Shown one piece after another: positions 42,154 through 51,024 of a stretch of 64,000 nucleotides of DNA. Both the position numbers and the translations under genes were made by a program. The DNA is taken from contig JACPOQ010000032.1 in NCBI GenBank assembly GCA_016191435.1, forward strand, positions 1 through 64,000. The letters run 5' to 3'. Under the pieces are notes generated by a model. The model saw only the letters and a list, made by a program, of their open reading frames with translations, was not told the origin of the DNA and made no database searches. The stretch comes from Chloroflexota bacterium (lineage in GTDB: Bacteria > Chloroflexota > Dehalococcoidia > Tepidiformales > Tepidiformaceae). How positions within the stretch are numbered: the stretch's first letter is position 1; the number at the start of each line of letters is the position of its first letter.

Positions 42154-42672
42154 CTAATTGCCGTTGCTCTCGATTGGTTCCTGGGATGTCAGGCGGAACT
42201 CCGCGACCAGCCAGCGGCCGTTCACGATGACCAGCCGGCACGCGACGTGCTGGCGAACTCGCTGCTCGCGGAGCTGCCCTGTCGCCGGGTCGGTCGCCCG
42301 TCGCGTTTGCTCGACCGTTGCCGATGCGGTCGCGGCGTCGTCGGACAGTGCGGTTACGCTGACAATCACCGAGTCGGTCGCAATGGTTTGCTGCTGGCCA
42401 ACGGAGGCTGGATCGACCTGGGACGTGCTGACCGCTTCGTGCACCGCTCCCGTGCTCAACTCCATGAGGCGTATGCGGTAAGCGTCGGGTTCGCGGAAGT
42501 CGAACGAGCCGTACGCCTCCACGAACTCACGGGCGGCGTCCTCGACGGCGCTCATGTCCTGGCCCTGGCCCCGCAGGCGGCTCGCGCCCTGCCAGCCGCT
42601 GAACAACGAGATGACGAGCAGCAGCCCGGCAAGACCGCCGACGACCACCATCACTCCACGTGCGCTGGTCAT
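42154..42672 (-). CDS. VirB8/TcpC-like conjugation protein with NTF2-like fold
   Basis: 172 residues. One N-terminal membrane helix (GVMVVVGGLAGLLLVISLF) is followed by a soluble domain (AVEDAAREFVEAYGSFDFREPDAYRIRLMELSTGAVHEAV) and paired beta strands (SVIVSVTALSDDAATASATVEQTRRAT, VACRLVIVNGRWLVAEFRL). This is the architecture of VirB8/TcpC-type channel proteins. ATG 42,672 overlaps the NlpC/P60 stop by four bases; the longer open frame is a shadow. Confidence 0.72.
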   Translation of the reverse strand: MTSARGVMVVVGGLAGLLLVISLFSGWQGASRLRGQGQDMSAVEDAAREFVEAYGSFDFREPDAYRIRLMELSTGAVHEAVSTSQVDPASVGQQQTIATDSVIVSVTALSDDAATASATVEQTRRATDPATGQLREQRVRQHVACRLVIVNGRWLVAEFRLTSQEPIESNGN

Positions 42673-43610
42673 AGCTGCACTCCGCCTGCGTGCGGACGCC
42701 CGACCCCGGCGAAGTGGCTCGACCAGTAGGGGTCGTTGAAGGCGACTTCCTTCACGAAGTCGCCGGCCTGCGGCGCCATGACCACGACCCCGCCGTCCAC
42801 GTAGATGCCGACGTGCGTGATGCGCTCGGACGACGGATACGTGTGCTCGTAGAAGACGAGGTCGCCCGGCTGCATCGACTCGACGCTGACCGGCGTCGAC
42901 CAGTCGTACTGAGCCTGCGCGGTTCGCGGCGTCGCGATACCGAGCTGGCCGTAGACCCATTGCACGAGACCGCTGCAGTCGAATGTTTCCGGACCCGCAG
43001 CGCCCCAGACGTAGGGCGAGCCGATGCGCGAACGCGCGAGAGCGACCGCCTGCGCGGGAATGCCAGCCGGGTCGACGTTGCCGTAGCTCGTGGCGATCGA
43101 GAGGACGTGGTCGACGTACGCCCAGGAGTGGTTGTAGGCGTAGAGGGCCTGACGGAGGTCGCCCGGAGCGCCGCTCGCGAGCAGGTACGCCGCAGCCGCG
43201 GGGAGGCAGTCTCGGAAGTTCGACGGGTCCGCAACGCCGTCGCTATCGCCGTCGACGCCGTAGTGCGCCCACGTCGCGGGCATGAATTGGCAGTACCCGA
43301 CGGCCCCGGCGGAGCTCGGCCCCATGTTCGCGCCGAACCCGCTCTCGACCTTCGCGATTGCCGCCAGTACCTGCCACGGGACGCCGGTCGCCGTGCCGAC
43401 CTGCTGCATCACAGCCAGGTGATCGGGCGGGATCTCCGCGAGCGCTGCCGCTGAGGCGCCGGGCTGCGGCGGCTCGGGTACCCCACCAAGGGCGGCCATC
43501 GTGAGGAGTAAGGGAGCGAAGAAGACCAGTCCGACGGCGCCTGCGACCTTCAGGCCGCCGCTGGCCACGCCGCCGAAGAGGTCACCAGTAGCGATTGCGC
43601 TTGGATTCAT
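42669..43610 (-). CDS. VirB1-like peptidoglycan hydrolase: lytic transglycosylase plus NlpC/P60
   Basis: 313 residues. An N-terminal membrane anchor (GLKVAGAVGLVFFAPLLLTMAAL) is followed by a transglycosylase domain (VPWQVLAAIAKVESGFGANMGPSSAGAVGYCQFMPATW, with the catalytic Glu in KVESGFG) and an NlpC/P60 peptidase (GSPYVWGAAGPETFDCSGLVQWVYGQLG with catalytic Cys in FDCSG, His in RITHVGIYV). It opens the cell wall locally for the conjugation channel. GAGGTG precedes ATG 43,610. Ten bases separate it from the VirB6-like gene. Confidence 0.9.
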   Translation of the reverse strand: MNPSAIATGDLFGGVASGGLKVAGAVGLVFFAPLLLTMAALGGVPEPPQPGASAAALAEIPPDHLAVMQQVGTATGVPWQVLAAIAKVESGFGANMGPSSAGAVGYCQFMPATWAHYGVDGDSDGVADPSNFRDCLPAAAAYLLASGAPGDLRQALYAYNHSWAYVDHVLSIATSYGNVDPAGIPAQAVALARSRIGSPYVWGAAGPETFDCSGLVQWVYGQLGIATPRTAQAQYDWSTPVSVESMQPGDLVFYEHTYPSSERITHVGIYVDGGVVVMAPQAGDFVKEVAFNDPYWSSHFAGVGRPHAGGVQL

Positions 43611-43620
43611 GGCATGCACC

Positions 43621-44859
43621 TCACGCCCGTCCCGAGGCGGCACGCGCGGCACCAGCGGCTCCACCGCCACCAGCCGCGCCACCCGCGCTCGCCGCTCGTC
43701 CCGCAGCGCCCAGCCCGCCCATCGCGTGCGTGACGGCTGCCAGGGTGAGGACGTTCGTGATACCCGCGGCACTGCGACTGCTTCGAAGCAGGGACGGGAC
43801 CTTCAGCGTGAGCCAACACACGGCAAGCCCGAGCAGCATCGTGAGCAGCGCGTTGGACATGCTGCCCGGCGTCAGCTCGACCATGAGAGACGAGCCGAGC
43901 CGCAGTACCATCACCTGGACGGCCTGCTGGAACACCGTGGTCGTGAAGAGGTCGACCCACCAGCGTGTCCAGTGCTGTGTCTGCGGCAGGACCCACAACA
44001 GCGCCGCGACCGGAGCGAGGACGATGAGCATAGCCAGGAGCGCGAGCCGCATCAGCATCTGGAAGACGAGCAAGATGGCGACGATGCCGTACGCAACCGC
44101 CGTGAAGATGAGTGCGATACCTTCCTGCGACGGCGTCGCCTGGTCATAGCCGGGGAGGCTCACCTCGCCGATAGCCGCCGAGATGGCGTTGTTTACGTCG
44201 ATGAGCAGCCGGGCGAACTCGATGGTCAGGTTCGCCGCCAGCGCCGCGAGGATGACGCGCGGCACCAGCTCCATGGCCTCGTGGTACGGGCTCCGCGTGT
44301 GCTCCTTGAGGATGACGTTGAAGCCCCCCCACATCACGATGACGGCCAGGGCCGCGTTCACAATCGCCCGCGAGAAGTCCCAGAGACTGCGGACGGTTGG
44401 GCTGTCGTACGTGCCTTCCGAAGGCGTCTGGGTCACGAAGTTGAGCGAGGAACCGCCGAGCCCCAGTGCCCAGTCCACAAACCCGCGCATCGCCTCCAAC
44501 AGAGCCTTCCCAACGATCGTGAACACCGCGTTCACGATGTCGCCCGCCCAGTTCAGCGGGTTCAGTCCACCGGGGATCCAATCCGTCGGGTTGGGAATCC
44601 AGTCGGTTGGATCCGGGATCGGGAGGTCGACGGGGATGGTCTGCGGCTGGGCGGGTGGGGGCTGCTGGGCGGGCGGAGCTTGCGCCTGGCCGGTGACGGA
44701 TGCTGGTTCCAAGAGTGGCACTCCCGCGGAGCGGAGTGCGTTTCGGGCCACGCGCGGGTCGAGCTCCGACTCTTGCGCCAACGCGCTTTCTCCGAACCCA
44801 CTACAGGACAGGACGGCATAGACGGCGAGCAGAGAAATGACAATCAGCATCACTCGCAT
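43621..44859 (-). CDS. VirB6/TrbL-like polytopic channel protein
   Basis: 412 residues. A probable N-terminal signal or helix (MLIVISLLAVYAVLSCSG) is followed by a Pro/Gln-rich linker with a WIPNPTDWIPGGLNPLNW repeat, then at least six hydrophobic segments between about residues 150 and 350 (NAALAVIVMWGGFNVIL, VAYGIVAILLVFQMLMRLALLAMLIVLAPVAALLW, MSNALLTMLLGLAVCWLTL) and an Ala/Gly-rich C-terminus. This layout is that of VirB6/TrbL channel components. GAGGAGG precedes ATG 44,859. First gene of the left half of the interrupted conjugation operon. Confidence 0.82.
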   Translation of the reverse strand: MRVMLIVISLLAVYAVLSCSGFGESALAQESELDPRVARNALRSAGVPLLEPASVTGQAQAPPAQQPPPAQPQTIPVDLPIPDPTDWIPNPTDWIPGGLNPLNWAGDIVNAVFTIVGKALLEAMRGFVDWALGLGGSSLNFVTQTPSEGTYDSPTVRSLWDFSRAIVNAALAVIVMWGGFNVILKEHTRSPYHEAMELVPRVILAALAANLTIEFARLLIDVNNAISAAIGEVSLPGYDQATPSQEGIALIFTAVAYGIVAILLVFQMLMRLALLAMLIVLAPVAALLWVLPQTQHWTRWWVDLFTTTVFQQAVQVMVLRLGSSLMVELTPGSMSNALLTMLLGLAVCWLTLKVPSLLRSSRSAAGITNVLTLAAVTHAMGGLGAAGRAASAGGAAGGGGAAGAARAASGRA

Positions 44860-44978
44860 CGGGAACCTCCTCGTCGTCACGCGCCGTTGTCGGCGGCTGT
44901 GACGTGGGAGGTAGGCTGGATCGACCCAATCCCGAGCGAGTCCACATTACGCGGCAGGTGGTCCGATGCACCTCAGCT

Positions 44979-44988
44979 GGACGTCCAA
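44979..44988. promoter_or_regulatory. GGACGTCCAA motif between the VirB6-like operon and BREX
   Basis: Identical to the motif at 39,580-39,589. On the leftward strand both read TTGGACGTCC. It lies about 120 bases upstream of the VirB6-like start and about 120 bases upstream of brxA, in a 250-base divergent region that otherwise shows only the TAGAGT box of brxA at 45,096-45,101. Confidence 0.35.
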
Positions 44989-45109
44989 GTTCTGTCCTCG
45001 GAGCGTTGGACCCGCCTCCAGCCCCGTCCGGTATCGACAACTCGGCGGTCACCGGCGGCGCCATACTGCGGCTCGGCTCTTGGCCTCGGCCCGAGTAGAG
45101 TCAGATTCA

Positions 45110-45913
45110 ATGGCTGTTGCGCGTGATAGGATGACCAAGCCTCGGTACTCCTCCCGGATCATCAAGGCGGGGGCACTGATACCGGACACTCGGTCAATAT
45201 TGTTGGGCTGGGATCTGGAGGCGAGCCCAAAGCAGAACCTCGCCGCTGTGCTAGAGCGGAACACCCTCGGCAAAGCGTCTCGCAGCAGGGTCATCGATCA
45301 GCTCAAGACCTTCCGACAGCGGTACTTCTACAAGCCCGAAGAAGCTCGCGCCTTGGCAATCATCGTTAAGGGACGATGGTCCGAGGCAGCAGTAAACCGT
45401 GTGCTGTTCTACTTCACGGCGCGCGCAGACCCGCTGGTGAGGGACGTCGTTCTGGAGCTCATTGGCCCCATGCATCACCGCGGACGGCTCACCCTTCAAA
45501 CCGCCGATGTCGAGGAACAGATTCGGCTGTGGGTCCGGGACGGGAGGACCGTCTCGCCGTGGTCCGAGGCGACCGTGTGTCGCGCGGCTCAGGGAATCAT
45601 GGCGACGCTGCGGGACTTTGGCCTGCTAGCAGGCGTGGTGGCTAAAAGAATAACGCCGCCCCACATGCCTTCGGAAGCAGCCGCCTTGATAACCTTCATG
45701 CTAACCAAGGCTGGCACGTCGGCGTCGCGCGTCACGTCCGACCCCGCGTGGGCCTTGTTCCTTCTGGGGCCTGCTTCTGTCGAGCGCGTGCTCCTTGAGG
45801 CGCATCAGAGGCACCTCTTGCATTACCATGCAGCAGGCCGATTGGCACGCATTGACTTCCCGGCTTCGACCATTGAGGAGTACGCCCTTGCTCTCGCTCA
45901 AGGACCGGATTGA
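45110..45913 (+). CDS. brxA: BREX protein BrxA (DUF1819)
   Basis: 267 residues from ATG 45,110 (ATG 45,131 is an alternative). The sequence YSSRIIKAGALIPDTRSILLGWD, NTLGKASRSRVIDQLKTFRQRYF and the C-terminal DPAWALFLLGPASVERVLLEAHQRHLLHYHAAGRL are typical of the DUF1819 helical, DNA-binding BrxA family. It is the first gene of a type 1 BREX operon, which blocks phage DNA replication and marks host DNA by methylation. TAGAGT at 45,096-45,101 lies eight bases before the ATG, so the message may be leaderless. No BrxR-type regulator is next to it. The end overlaps brxB by 26 bases. Confidence 0.88.
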   Translation: MAVARDRMTKPRYSSRIIKAGALIPDTRSILLGWDLEASPKQNLAAVLERNTLGKASRSRVIDQLKTFRQRYFYKPEEARALAIIVKGRWSEAAVNRVLFYFTARADPLVRDVVLELIGPMHHRGRLTLQTADVEEQIRLWVRDGRTVSPWSEATVCRAAQGIMATLRDFGLLAGVVAKRITPPHMPSEAAALITFMLTKAGTSASRVTSDPAWALFLLGPASVERVLLEAHQRHLLHYHAAGRLARIDFPASTIEEYALALAQGPD

Positions 45914-46475
45914 TCTCTTGGAGCACGACCTGCTCGCTAACCCCGTGAGGATTAGCTCATACCGCGACCTGCCTTTCGCGATTCTCCGGTATGACCCGAG
46001 CGATGAATGGCAGCTGCGGCGCGAATTGGCCCTTTTCGAGGCTCGTTTACGATCACGCGGGCTTCGCACCGCACGCATTTCGCTTGGTGAGGTCCTCTGG
46101 GGAGCAGTGGAAAAGTGCGAGGGGATCGGCGCTATTGCACAGCTCGAAAGGGAGCGAGGGTTCGCGGACGCTGAGCGCCAGGTGGCCATCTATCTGTCGG
46201 ATCAAGATTGGGCGCGCTTACCTGACATGGTGATAGAGCGCGTGGAGCAAGCCGTGCCACAACCGGACGTCGTGTTCGTAGTAAGGGCCGGAGCGATGGC
46301 TCCGGCCGCCTACCACATGTCGAAGTTGCTCGATGAGCTCCACGGAAGGACTACCATCCCCATCATCCTCTGCTATCCAGGAATATTGGAACCTGGAAGT
46401 GTTGCGGGCCTGCGCCTGATGGATCTCCCTGGTCGGAATGCCAGCGGAAACTACAGGGTAAAGATCTATGGATAA
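45888..46475 (+). CDS. brxB: BREX protein BrxB (DUF1788)
   Basis: 195 residues. LLSLKDRIDLLEHDLLANPVRISSYRDLPFAILRYDP is the characteristic DUF1788 N-terminus, and the rest (PDVVFVVRAGAMAPAAYHMSKLLDELHGRTTIPIILCYPG, then LRLMDLPGRNASGNYRVKIYG) matches the family end. The role within BREX is structural and not well defined. TTG 45,888 is chosen over the earlier ATG at 45,795 because GAGGAG at 45,875-45,880 is well spaced and the product then begins at the conserved segment. The stop overlaps the following micro-ORF. Confidence 0.88.
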   Translation: MLSLKDRIDLLEHDLLANPVRISSYRDLPFAILRYDPSDEWQLRRELALFEARLRSRGLRTARISLGEVLWGAVEKCEGIGAIAQLERERGFADAERQVAIYLSDQDWARLPDMVIERVEQAVPQPDVVFVVRAGAMAPAAYHMSKLLDELHGRTTIPIILCYPGILEPGSVAGLRLMDLPGRNASGNYRVKIYG

Positions 46476-46554
46476 TGTAGAAATTAAGGCGCTGCATCTC
46501 GCGATTGGCATTGGCACTGCATATCTTGGACTGATCATGGGAAGCCTGTCATGA
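46468..46554 (+). CDS. 28-residue hydrophobic micro-ORF coupling brxB to brxC
   Basis: The ATG lies within the last codons of brxB (8-base overlap) and the TGA overlaps the brxC ATG in ATGA (46,551-46,554). The product starts MDNVEIKAL and continues as a hydrophobic helix (HLAIGIGTAYLGLIMGSL) that could span the membrane. It exactly fills the brxB-brxC gap with coupling at both ends, which is unlikely for a random frame. I know of no described BREX component like this. It might be a small membrane subunit or serve only to carry ribosomes to brxC. Confidence 0.5.
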   Translation: MDNVEIKALHLAIGIGTAYLGLIMGSLS

Positions 46555-49500
46555 CCTTGATTCGCGATATCCTGCAACGCCCAGTTGATCAGAGAATCGC
46601 TGAAGTTATCCAGGTAACGGAGGATAGCGCTCAGGCGGTCTTCGAAGAATTGACAGAGTATGTCGTCACGCGTGGGCTTAGCGACTACTACCGAGAGATC
46701 CTCGATGCAATTGCATCGGCTCCTGCAGATCCACCGTCCAGCGTGGGTGTGTGGGTATCCGGCTTCTTCGGTTCGGGCAAGTCCTCGTTTGCGAAGAACC
46801 TCGGCTATGTGGTCATGAATCCGACCATCGCTGGAACGGCGGCCGCAGAGATATTCAAGCGTCAGTTTACTGATCCCCCCCCGCGTACATGCACTGCTCG
46901 ACTCAATCGTGGCGCGGATCCCGATTGAGTCGATTCTCTTCGATGTACAGAAGGAAAAGTCGCTCATATCGGGCAACGAATCCATCGCACTCATTCTGTA
47001 TAGCGTCGTTCTTCGTCATCTTGGTTACGCCGAGGACTTTGATGTAGCCGAGCTCGAGATCGAGCTTGAAGAAAAGGGCGAACTCGACCGGTTCATAGGC
47101 CTTTGCAACGAGATTCACGGCCAAAGCTGGGAGCGTGTGCGGAAATCCGCACAAAAGCTCAATCACGCCAGTGTCGTCCTTCATCGCATTGACTCTGTCA
47201 CATATCCGGATGCCGACACATGGGCCCGTTCCTTGGCGGGACGCCGCTTGGCCGAGAACCTGACGATCTCGCGGGTCGTGAGCCGGACTTTCGATTTGAT
47301 GGCACGCCGTCGTCCAGGGAAAGCGCTCGTCCTCGTGCTGGACGAGGTTGGCGCGTATGTCGCAGCCAGCGTGCCGCGACTGGAAGATCTGCGAGCCCTG
47401 GTGGAGGAGTTTGGCAAGGAAGGGCGCGCCCGGCTGCGCGACAAGCGGGTCCCGGCCCCTACCTGGCTGATTGTCACCTCTCAAGAGAAGCTCGACGAGG
47501 TGGTCAGCGCGTTGGACTCACGCCGAGTGGAGCTGGCCCGCGTTCAGGATAGGTTCGAAAGGCGGATCGACTTGGCACCGGCGGACATTCGGGAAGTTGC
47601 TACACGCCGCGTGCTTTCTAAGACCCAGGAAGGGGCACTCCTTCTCAGGTCGATGTTCGAAGAGAATGCGGGGCGTCTCAACCAAGCTTGTCGTCTCCAG
47701 AACTCGACAATGCGCACCGAGGTCAACGAGGCGGCATTCGTCCAGTTCTACCCGTACCTTCCTCACTATATTGATTTGTCCATCGACATCATGTCGGGGA
47801 TCCGGCTCGCCCAGCCCGGCACTGCTCGGCATCTCGGCGGGAGCAACCGCACGATCATCAAGCAAGCTCACGAGATGCTGGTCAATGAGCGAACCGGCTT
47901 CGCGGACAAGGATGTCGGGGCGCTTGTGACGCTCGATCACATCTACGAGCTGGTCGAGGGCAACTTTCCCACGGAGTTGCAGAAGGACATCTCGGACATT
48001 GAGCGAAATCTCAGCGTGCTTCCAGAGGACGGTGGCTGGTCGCAGCGAGTGGCAAAGGTTTTAGCGTTGCTGACCCTCGTCCGCGACGTTCCGCGGACAC
48101 CCGAGAACATCGCTGCGTTCCTGATCGACCATGTCGGGCAACTCCCGCCATTGGAGCCGGTCAAGGGTGCGATAGACCGTCTTAAGCAAGGCCAGTACGT
48201 ACGGGAAACTGATGAGGGATACAAGCTCCAGACGAACCAGGAAAAGAGCTGGGACGCCGAGCGTCGCGGACACCTGGCTCCCCGTCCGAAAGATCGAAAC
48301 GACATCCGGCGCGAGCTGTTGGGCGACATCTTCAGCGATTCCGCCGTCCGAACCTTTCGATTCCAGGACCTGAAGACGTTTCGAATCGGCGTCAAGGTTG
48401 ACGACGCACCGGTAGGAGACTCCGGTCAAATCACGCTCTCGATCCACGTCGCCGACGATGCGACGACGCATGCCGCTAAGCTGGAGGAGGCTCGGCAGCG
48501 CTCACGGCCGCCGGCGAACGAGCTCTTCTGGACACTCACGATGACGAACGATCTGGACGATCTCGTCGCGGAACTCCACGCCTCCCGACGCATGATCTCG
48601 ACGTACACGCAGCGGCGCGCCCAGGAGCAGATCACCCCCAATCAGTCCGAGCTCCTTCGATCAGAACAGGGCGAGGAGCAACGGTTGCATCGCCGGCTGC
48701 GCGATCGGATGGTTGCGGCGTTGGAGGCGGGGACAACGGTCTTCCAGGGCGTGGCACGAGACGGATCTGACCTGGGTAAGGCCCTTCCCGACATGCTGCG
48801 GGGTCTAACTGAGCGCGCAATTCCCGAACTCTACCCGAAGCTTTCGCTTGGGGCCGCGCGCGTGAAGGGCAGCGAACCCGAGGAAGTCCTCAAGGCGGCC
48901 AACCTCAACGGGCTCTCGCAGGTGCTCTATGAGTCCTCACAAGGACTTGGTCTGGTCAAGCAGGAAGGTGACCGTTGGGTGCCGAATCTGGAGGCGCCGA
49001 CGGCGAAGGAAGTGCTCGACTACCTGCGCAAGGAACAGTCTTACGGCAACAAGGTGTCGGGAAAGGCGCTAGAGCAGCACTTCGGCGGCACTGGATACGG
49101 CTGGGAGCTAGACGTGCTCCGCCTTGTCGCGGCCGTTCTACTTAGGGCCGGTGCAATCGAAGTTACGCACCAGGGGCGCCGGTACCGCAATCATCAGGAT
49201 CCTCAGTCGCGGGTCCCGCTAACCAATACGCCCGCCTTCCGCGCGGCTTCCTTCGCGCCGCGGGAGTCTGCGCCGACACTCAAGGACCTCACCCGCGCTG
49301 TCGAGCAGTACGAACAACTGACTGGCGGCGAGGTCGACGTGGAGGAGGCAGCGATTGCGGCCGCGTTGAAGAGGTTCGCCGCAGCCGAAATGCAAGCGCT
49401 TGTGCCGCTTGAGGCCACCGCCCGAGCTCACCGGTTAGATTCGCTGCTCGTCCCTGTCTCCGAATACCGGTCAACTCTCGTCGGCATCGAGCAGGCCGAC

Positions 49501-50211
49501 ACGGACGACGCCGTTCGCATCCTTGCCGGAGAGGGCCAGTCTCTGCGAACAGCGCGCGACCAGGTTCGCCACGTTGGCGAAGCACTGCAGGCCTCGAACC
49601 TCGAAGGTATCCAGTTGGCTCGGCGCGCCGCGGACGAAATGTGGCCAGTGATCCGGCCAATCGCCGAGAACGCCGAGTTGGAAGCAGCAGTCGAGGAGGT
49701 GCGGAGGCTCCTCGCGTCTGAGCAACTACACGAAGAACTTGCCTCTCTCTCGGAGGCTGCCGGCGTGGTCGTCGCCGCATACGACGCGACGTACACCTCC
49801 ATCCACACTGCCAGGGCCGAATCGGCCGTTGCGGCCATTGATGAGGTTCAGGCGGACGAGGCCTGGACGGCCATTCCAATTGACCTCCGCGAGGACCTCC
49901 TCAAACCCCTGGCCGGCCGGGCATGCCAGCCTCTCGCACTCAACACCGGCGCGCTGCGATGCACAGCGTGCGAGGCCACCATCCCCCAAATGCAGTCGGA
50001 CGTGGAGGCAATACCCGCGCTCCAGGCGACGGTTCGTGAACGTATCCAGGCCGCGCTCGCGCCACCGGACCAGCAGGTCGTGCGCGTGCGCGTCTCCACG
50101 TTTTTCGCCGGCGGCATCGACACTCAAGACGCGATCGACGCTGCGTTGGAACGGTTCCGAGAACATCTCCTGAAGCTCCTCGATGAGGGCGCTCGCATCG
50201 TGTTGGAGTGA
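46551..50211 (+). pseudogene. brxC: BREX ATPase BrxC, frameshifted at a C8 run
   Basis: The large P-loop ATPase of BREX, about 1,219 residues if repaired, the usual family length. Walker A GFFGSGKS is at residues 71-78 within SSVGVWVSGFFGSGKSSFAK. The first frame stops at 46,928 after QFTDPPPRTCTARL; the second frame reads RVHALLDSIVARIPIESILF and continues open to 50,211. Seven C would give an uninterrupted DPPRVHALLD, but the sequence has eight (46,875-46,882). Either the gene is inactive, it can switch on and off by slippage in the run, or the extra C is a sequencing error. The C-terminal half has long helical regions and a RVRVSTFFAGGIDTQDAIDAAL ending. Only three bases separate it from the HEPN gene. 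Confidence 0.85.
46875..46882. repeat. C8 homopolymer causing the brxC frameshift
   Basis: Eight C in a row within the brxC coding sequence shift the frame by +1. Removal of one C joins the two frames into a continuous, full-length BrxC. Homopolymers are typical sites of both slipped-strand variation and sequencing indels. Confidence 0.85.
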
Positions 50212-50214
50212 CTC

Positions 50215-51024
50215 ATGCAGCCCTTGAGCGTCTTCGACGCGCACTTCCGCTCAGCACTGGCGCTGCTCAAGGTGTACCAACTGCTGGACTGCGCGGACGC
50301 CGAGGGTGATGACGAGCTCCTGGGTAAGCTCCGCGCGGCGGGTGACCTGCGGACCGATGAAGAGGTCGTCCTCCTGTTCAATGACCTTGTTGTAGGGCTG
50401 GTTCGCGAGCAGGCAGCCTTACCCGCAGCGTTTTTCCGCCAGTCCAACCTTGCGCTACTCCTCCGCCAGTCCGTCGTCTCAGCGTGCACGGCGATGGACG
50501 TGTACTTCCCGGCACTGCTGGAGACCCACCTGCCCACGGTGATTGCAGTGCGCCAGCGCAACTGGCAACCCACGGATCAGAACGTCAAAGATCTCTTCAG
50601 GGACTTCGCCCTCCGGGGCGACGAGATCGCCGGTATCCTCGACGCCGAGACGGTCGACGAGCGATGGCAACTTCTCTCGGCAAGGGTGATTTCCCACATC
50701 CGCGGCAAGACGCTCTCCAACGTGCAGGCGATTCAGGCGACAATGGTCCTCCTCGGGGTTCAAGACCCGTGGCAGCAGATCGCGAATCGCGCCGGTACGA
50801 CGAGTTCGGCGTTGCGCGAGCAAGTGGGCAACATCGTGAAGCGACGGAATAACATCGTTCATAGGGGCGATCGATCCCCAGGGCAATCTGACGTCGACCC
50901 CGACGCCATCGACTATGTTTGGACGAACGCTCACGTCAACTCGGTCCAGTCCACGGTGACCGCGTGCGATGCCCTGGCACGCGAGGCCGTCCGGAACCTC
51001 ACCCAAAGCGCGGGAGTGGCCTGA
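50215..51024 (+). CDS. HEPN-domain protein within the BREX operon
   Basis: 269 residues, helical. The C-terminal third has TTSSALREQVGNIVKRRNNIVHRGDR followed by VDPDAIDYVWTNAHVNSVQSTVTACDAL, the RiboL-PSP/Swt1-like HEPN pattern with the Rx4H catalytic motif RNNIVH near residue 220. HEPN proteins with this motif are metal-independent RNases used in toxin-antitoxin and abortive-infection systems. It begins three bases after the brxC stop, and its TGA overlaps the pglX ATG, so it is firmly part of the operon. It is not one of the six core type 1 BREX proteins. Possible role: an RNase that acts when BREX fails or senses phage. Function is inferred. Confidence 0.72.
   Translation: MQPLSVFDAHFRSALALLKVYQLLDCADAEGDDELLGKLRAAGDLRTDEEVVLLFNDLVVGLVREQAALPAAFFRQSNLALLLRQSVVSACTAMDVYFPALLETHLPTVIAVRQRNWQPTDQNVKDLFRDFALRGDEIAGILDAETVDERWQLLSARVISHIRGKTLSNVQAIQATMVLLGVQDPWQQIANRAGTTSSALREQVGNIVKRRNNIVHRGDRSPGQSDVDPDAIDYVWTNAHVNSVQSTVTACDALAREAVRNLTQSAGVA

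Noticed and set aside
45795-45887. ATG 45,795 as the brxB start
   Set aside because: It would add 31 residues read from within brxA in another frame with no family similarity, whereas TTG 45,888 has a well-spaced GAGGAG and begins at the conserved segment.
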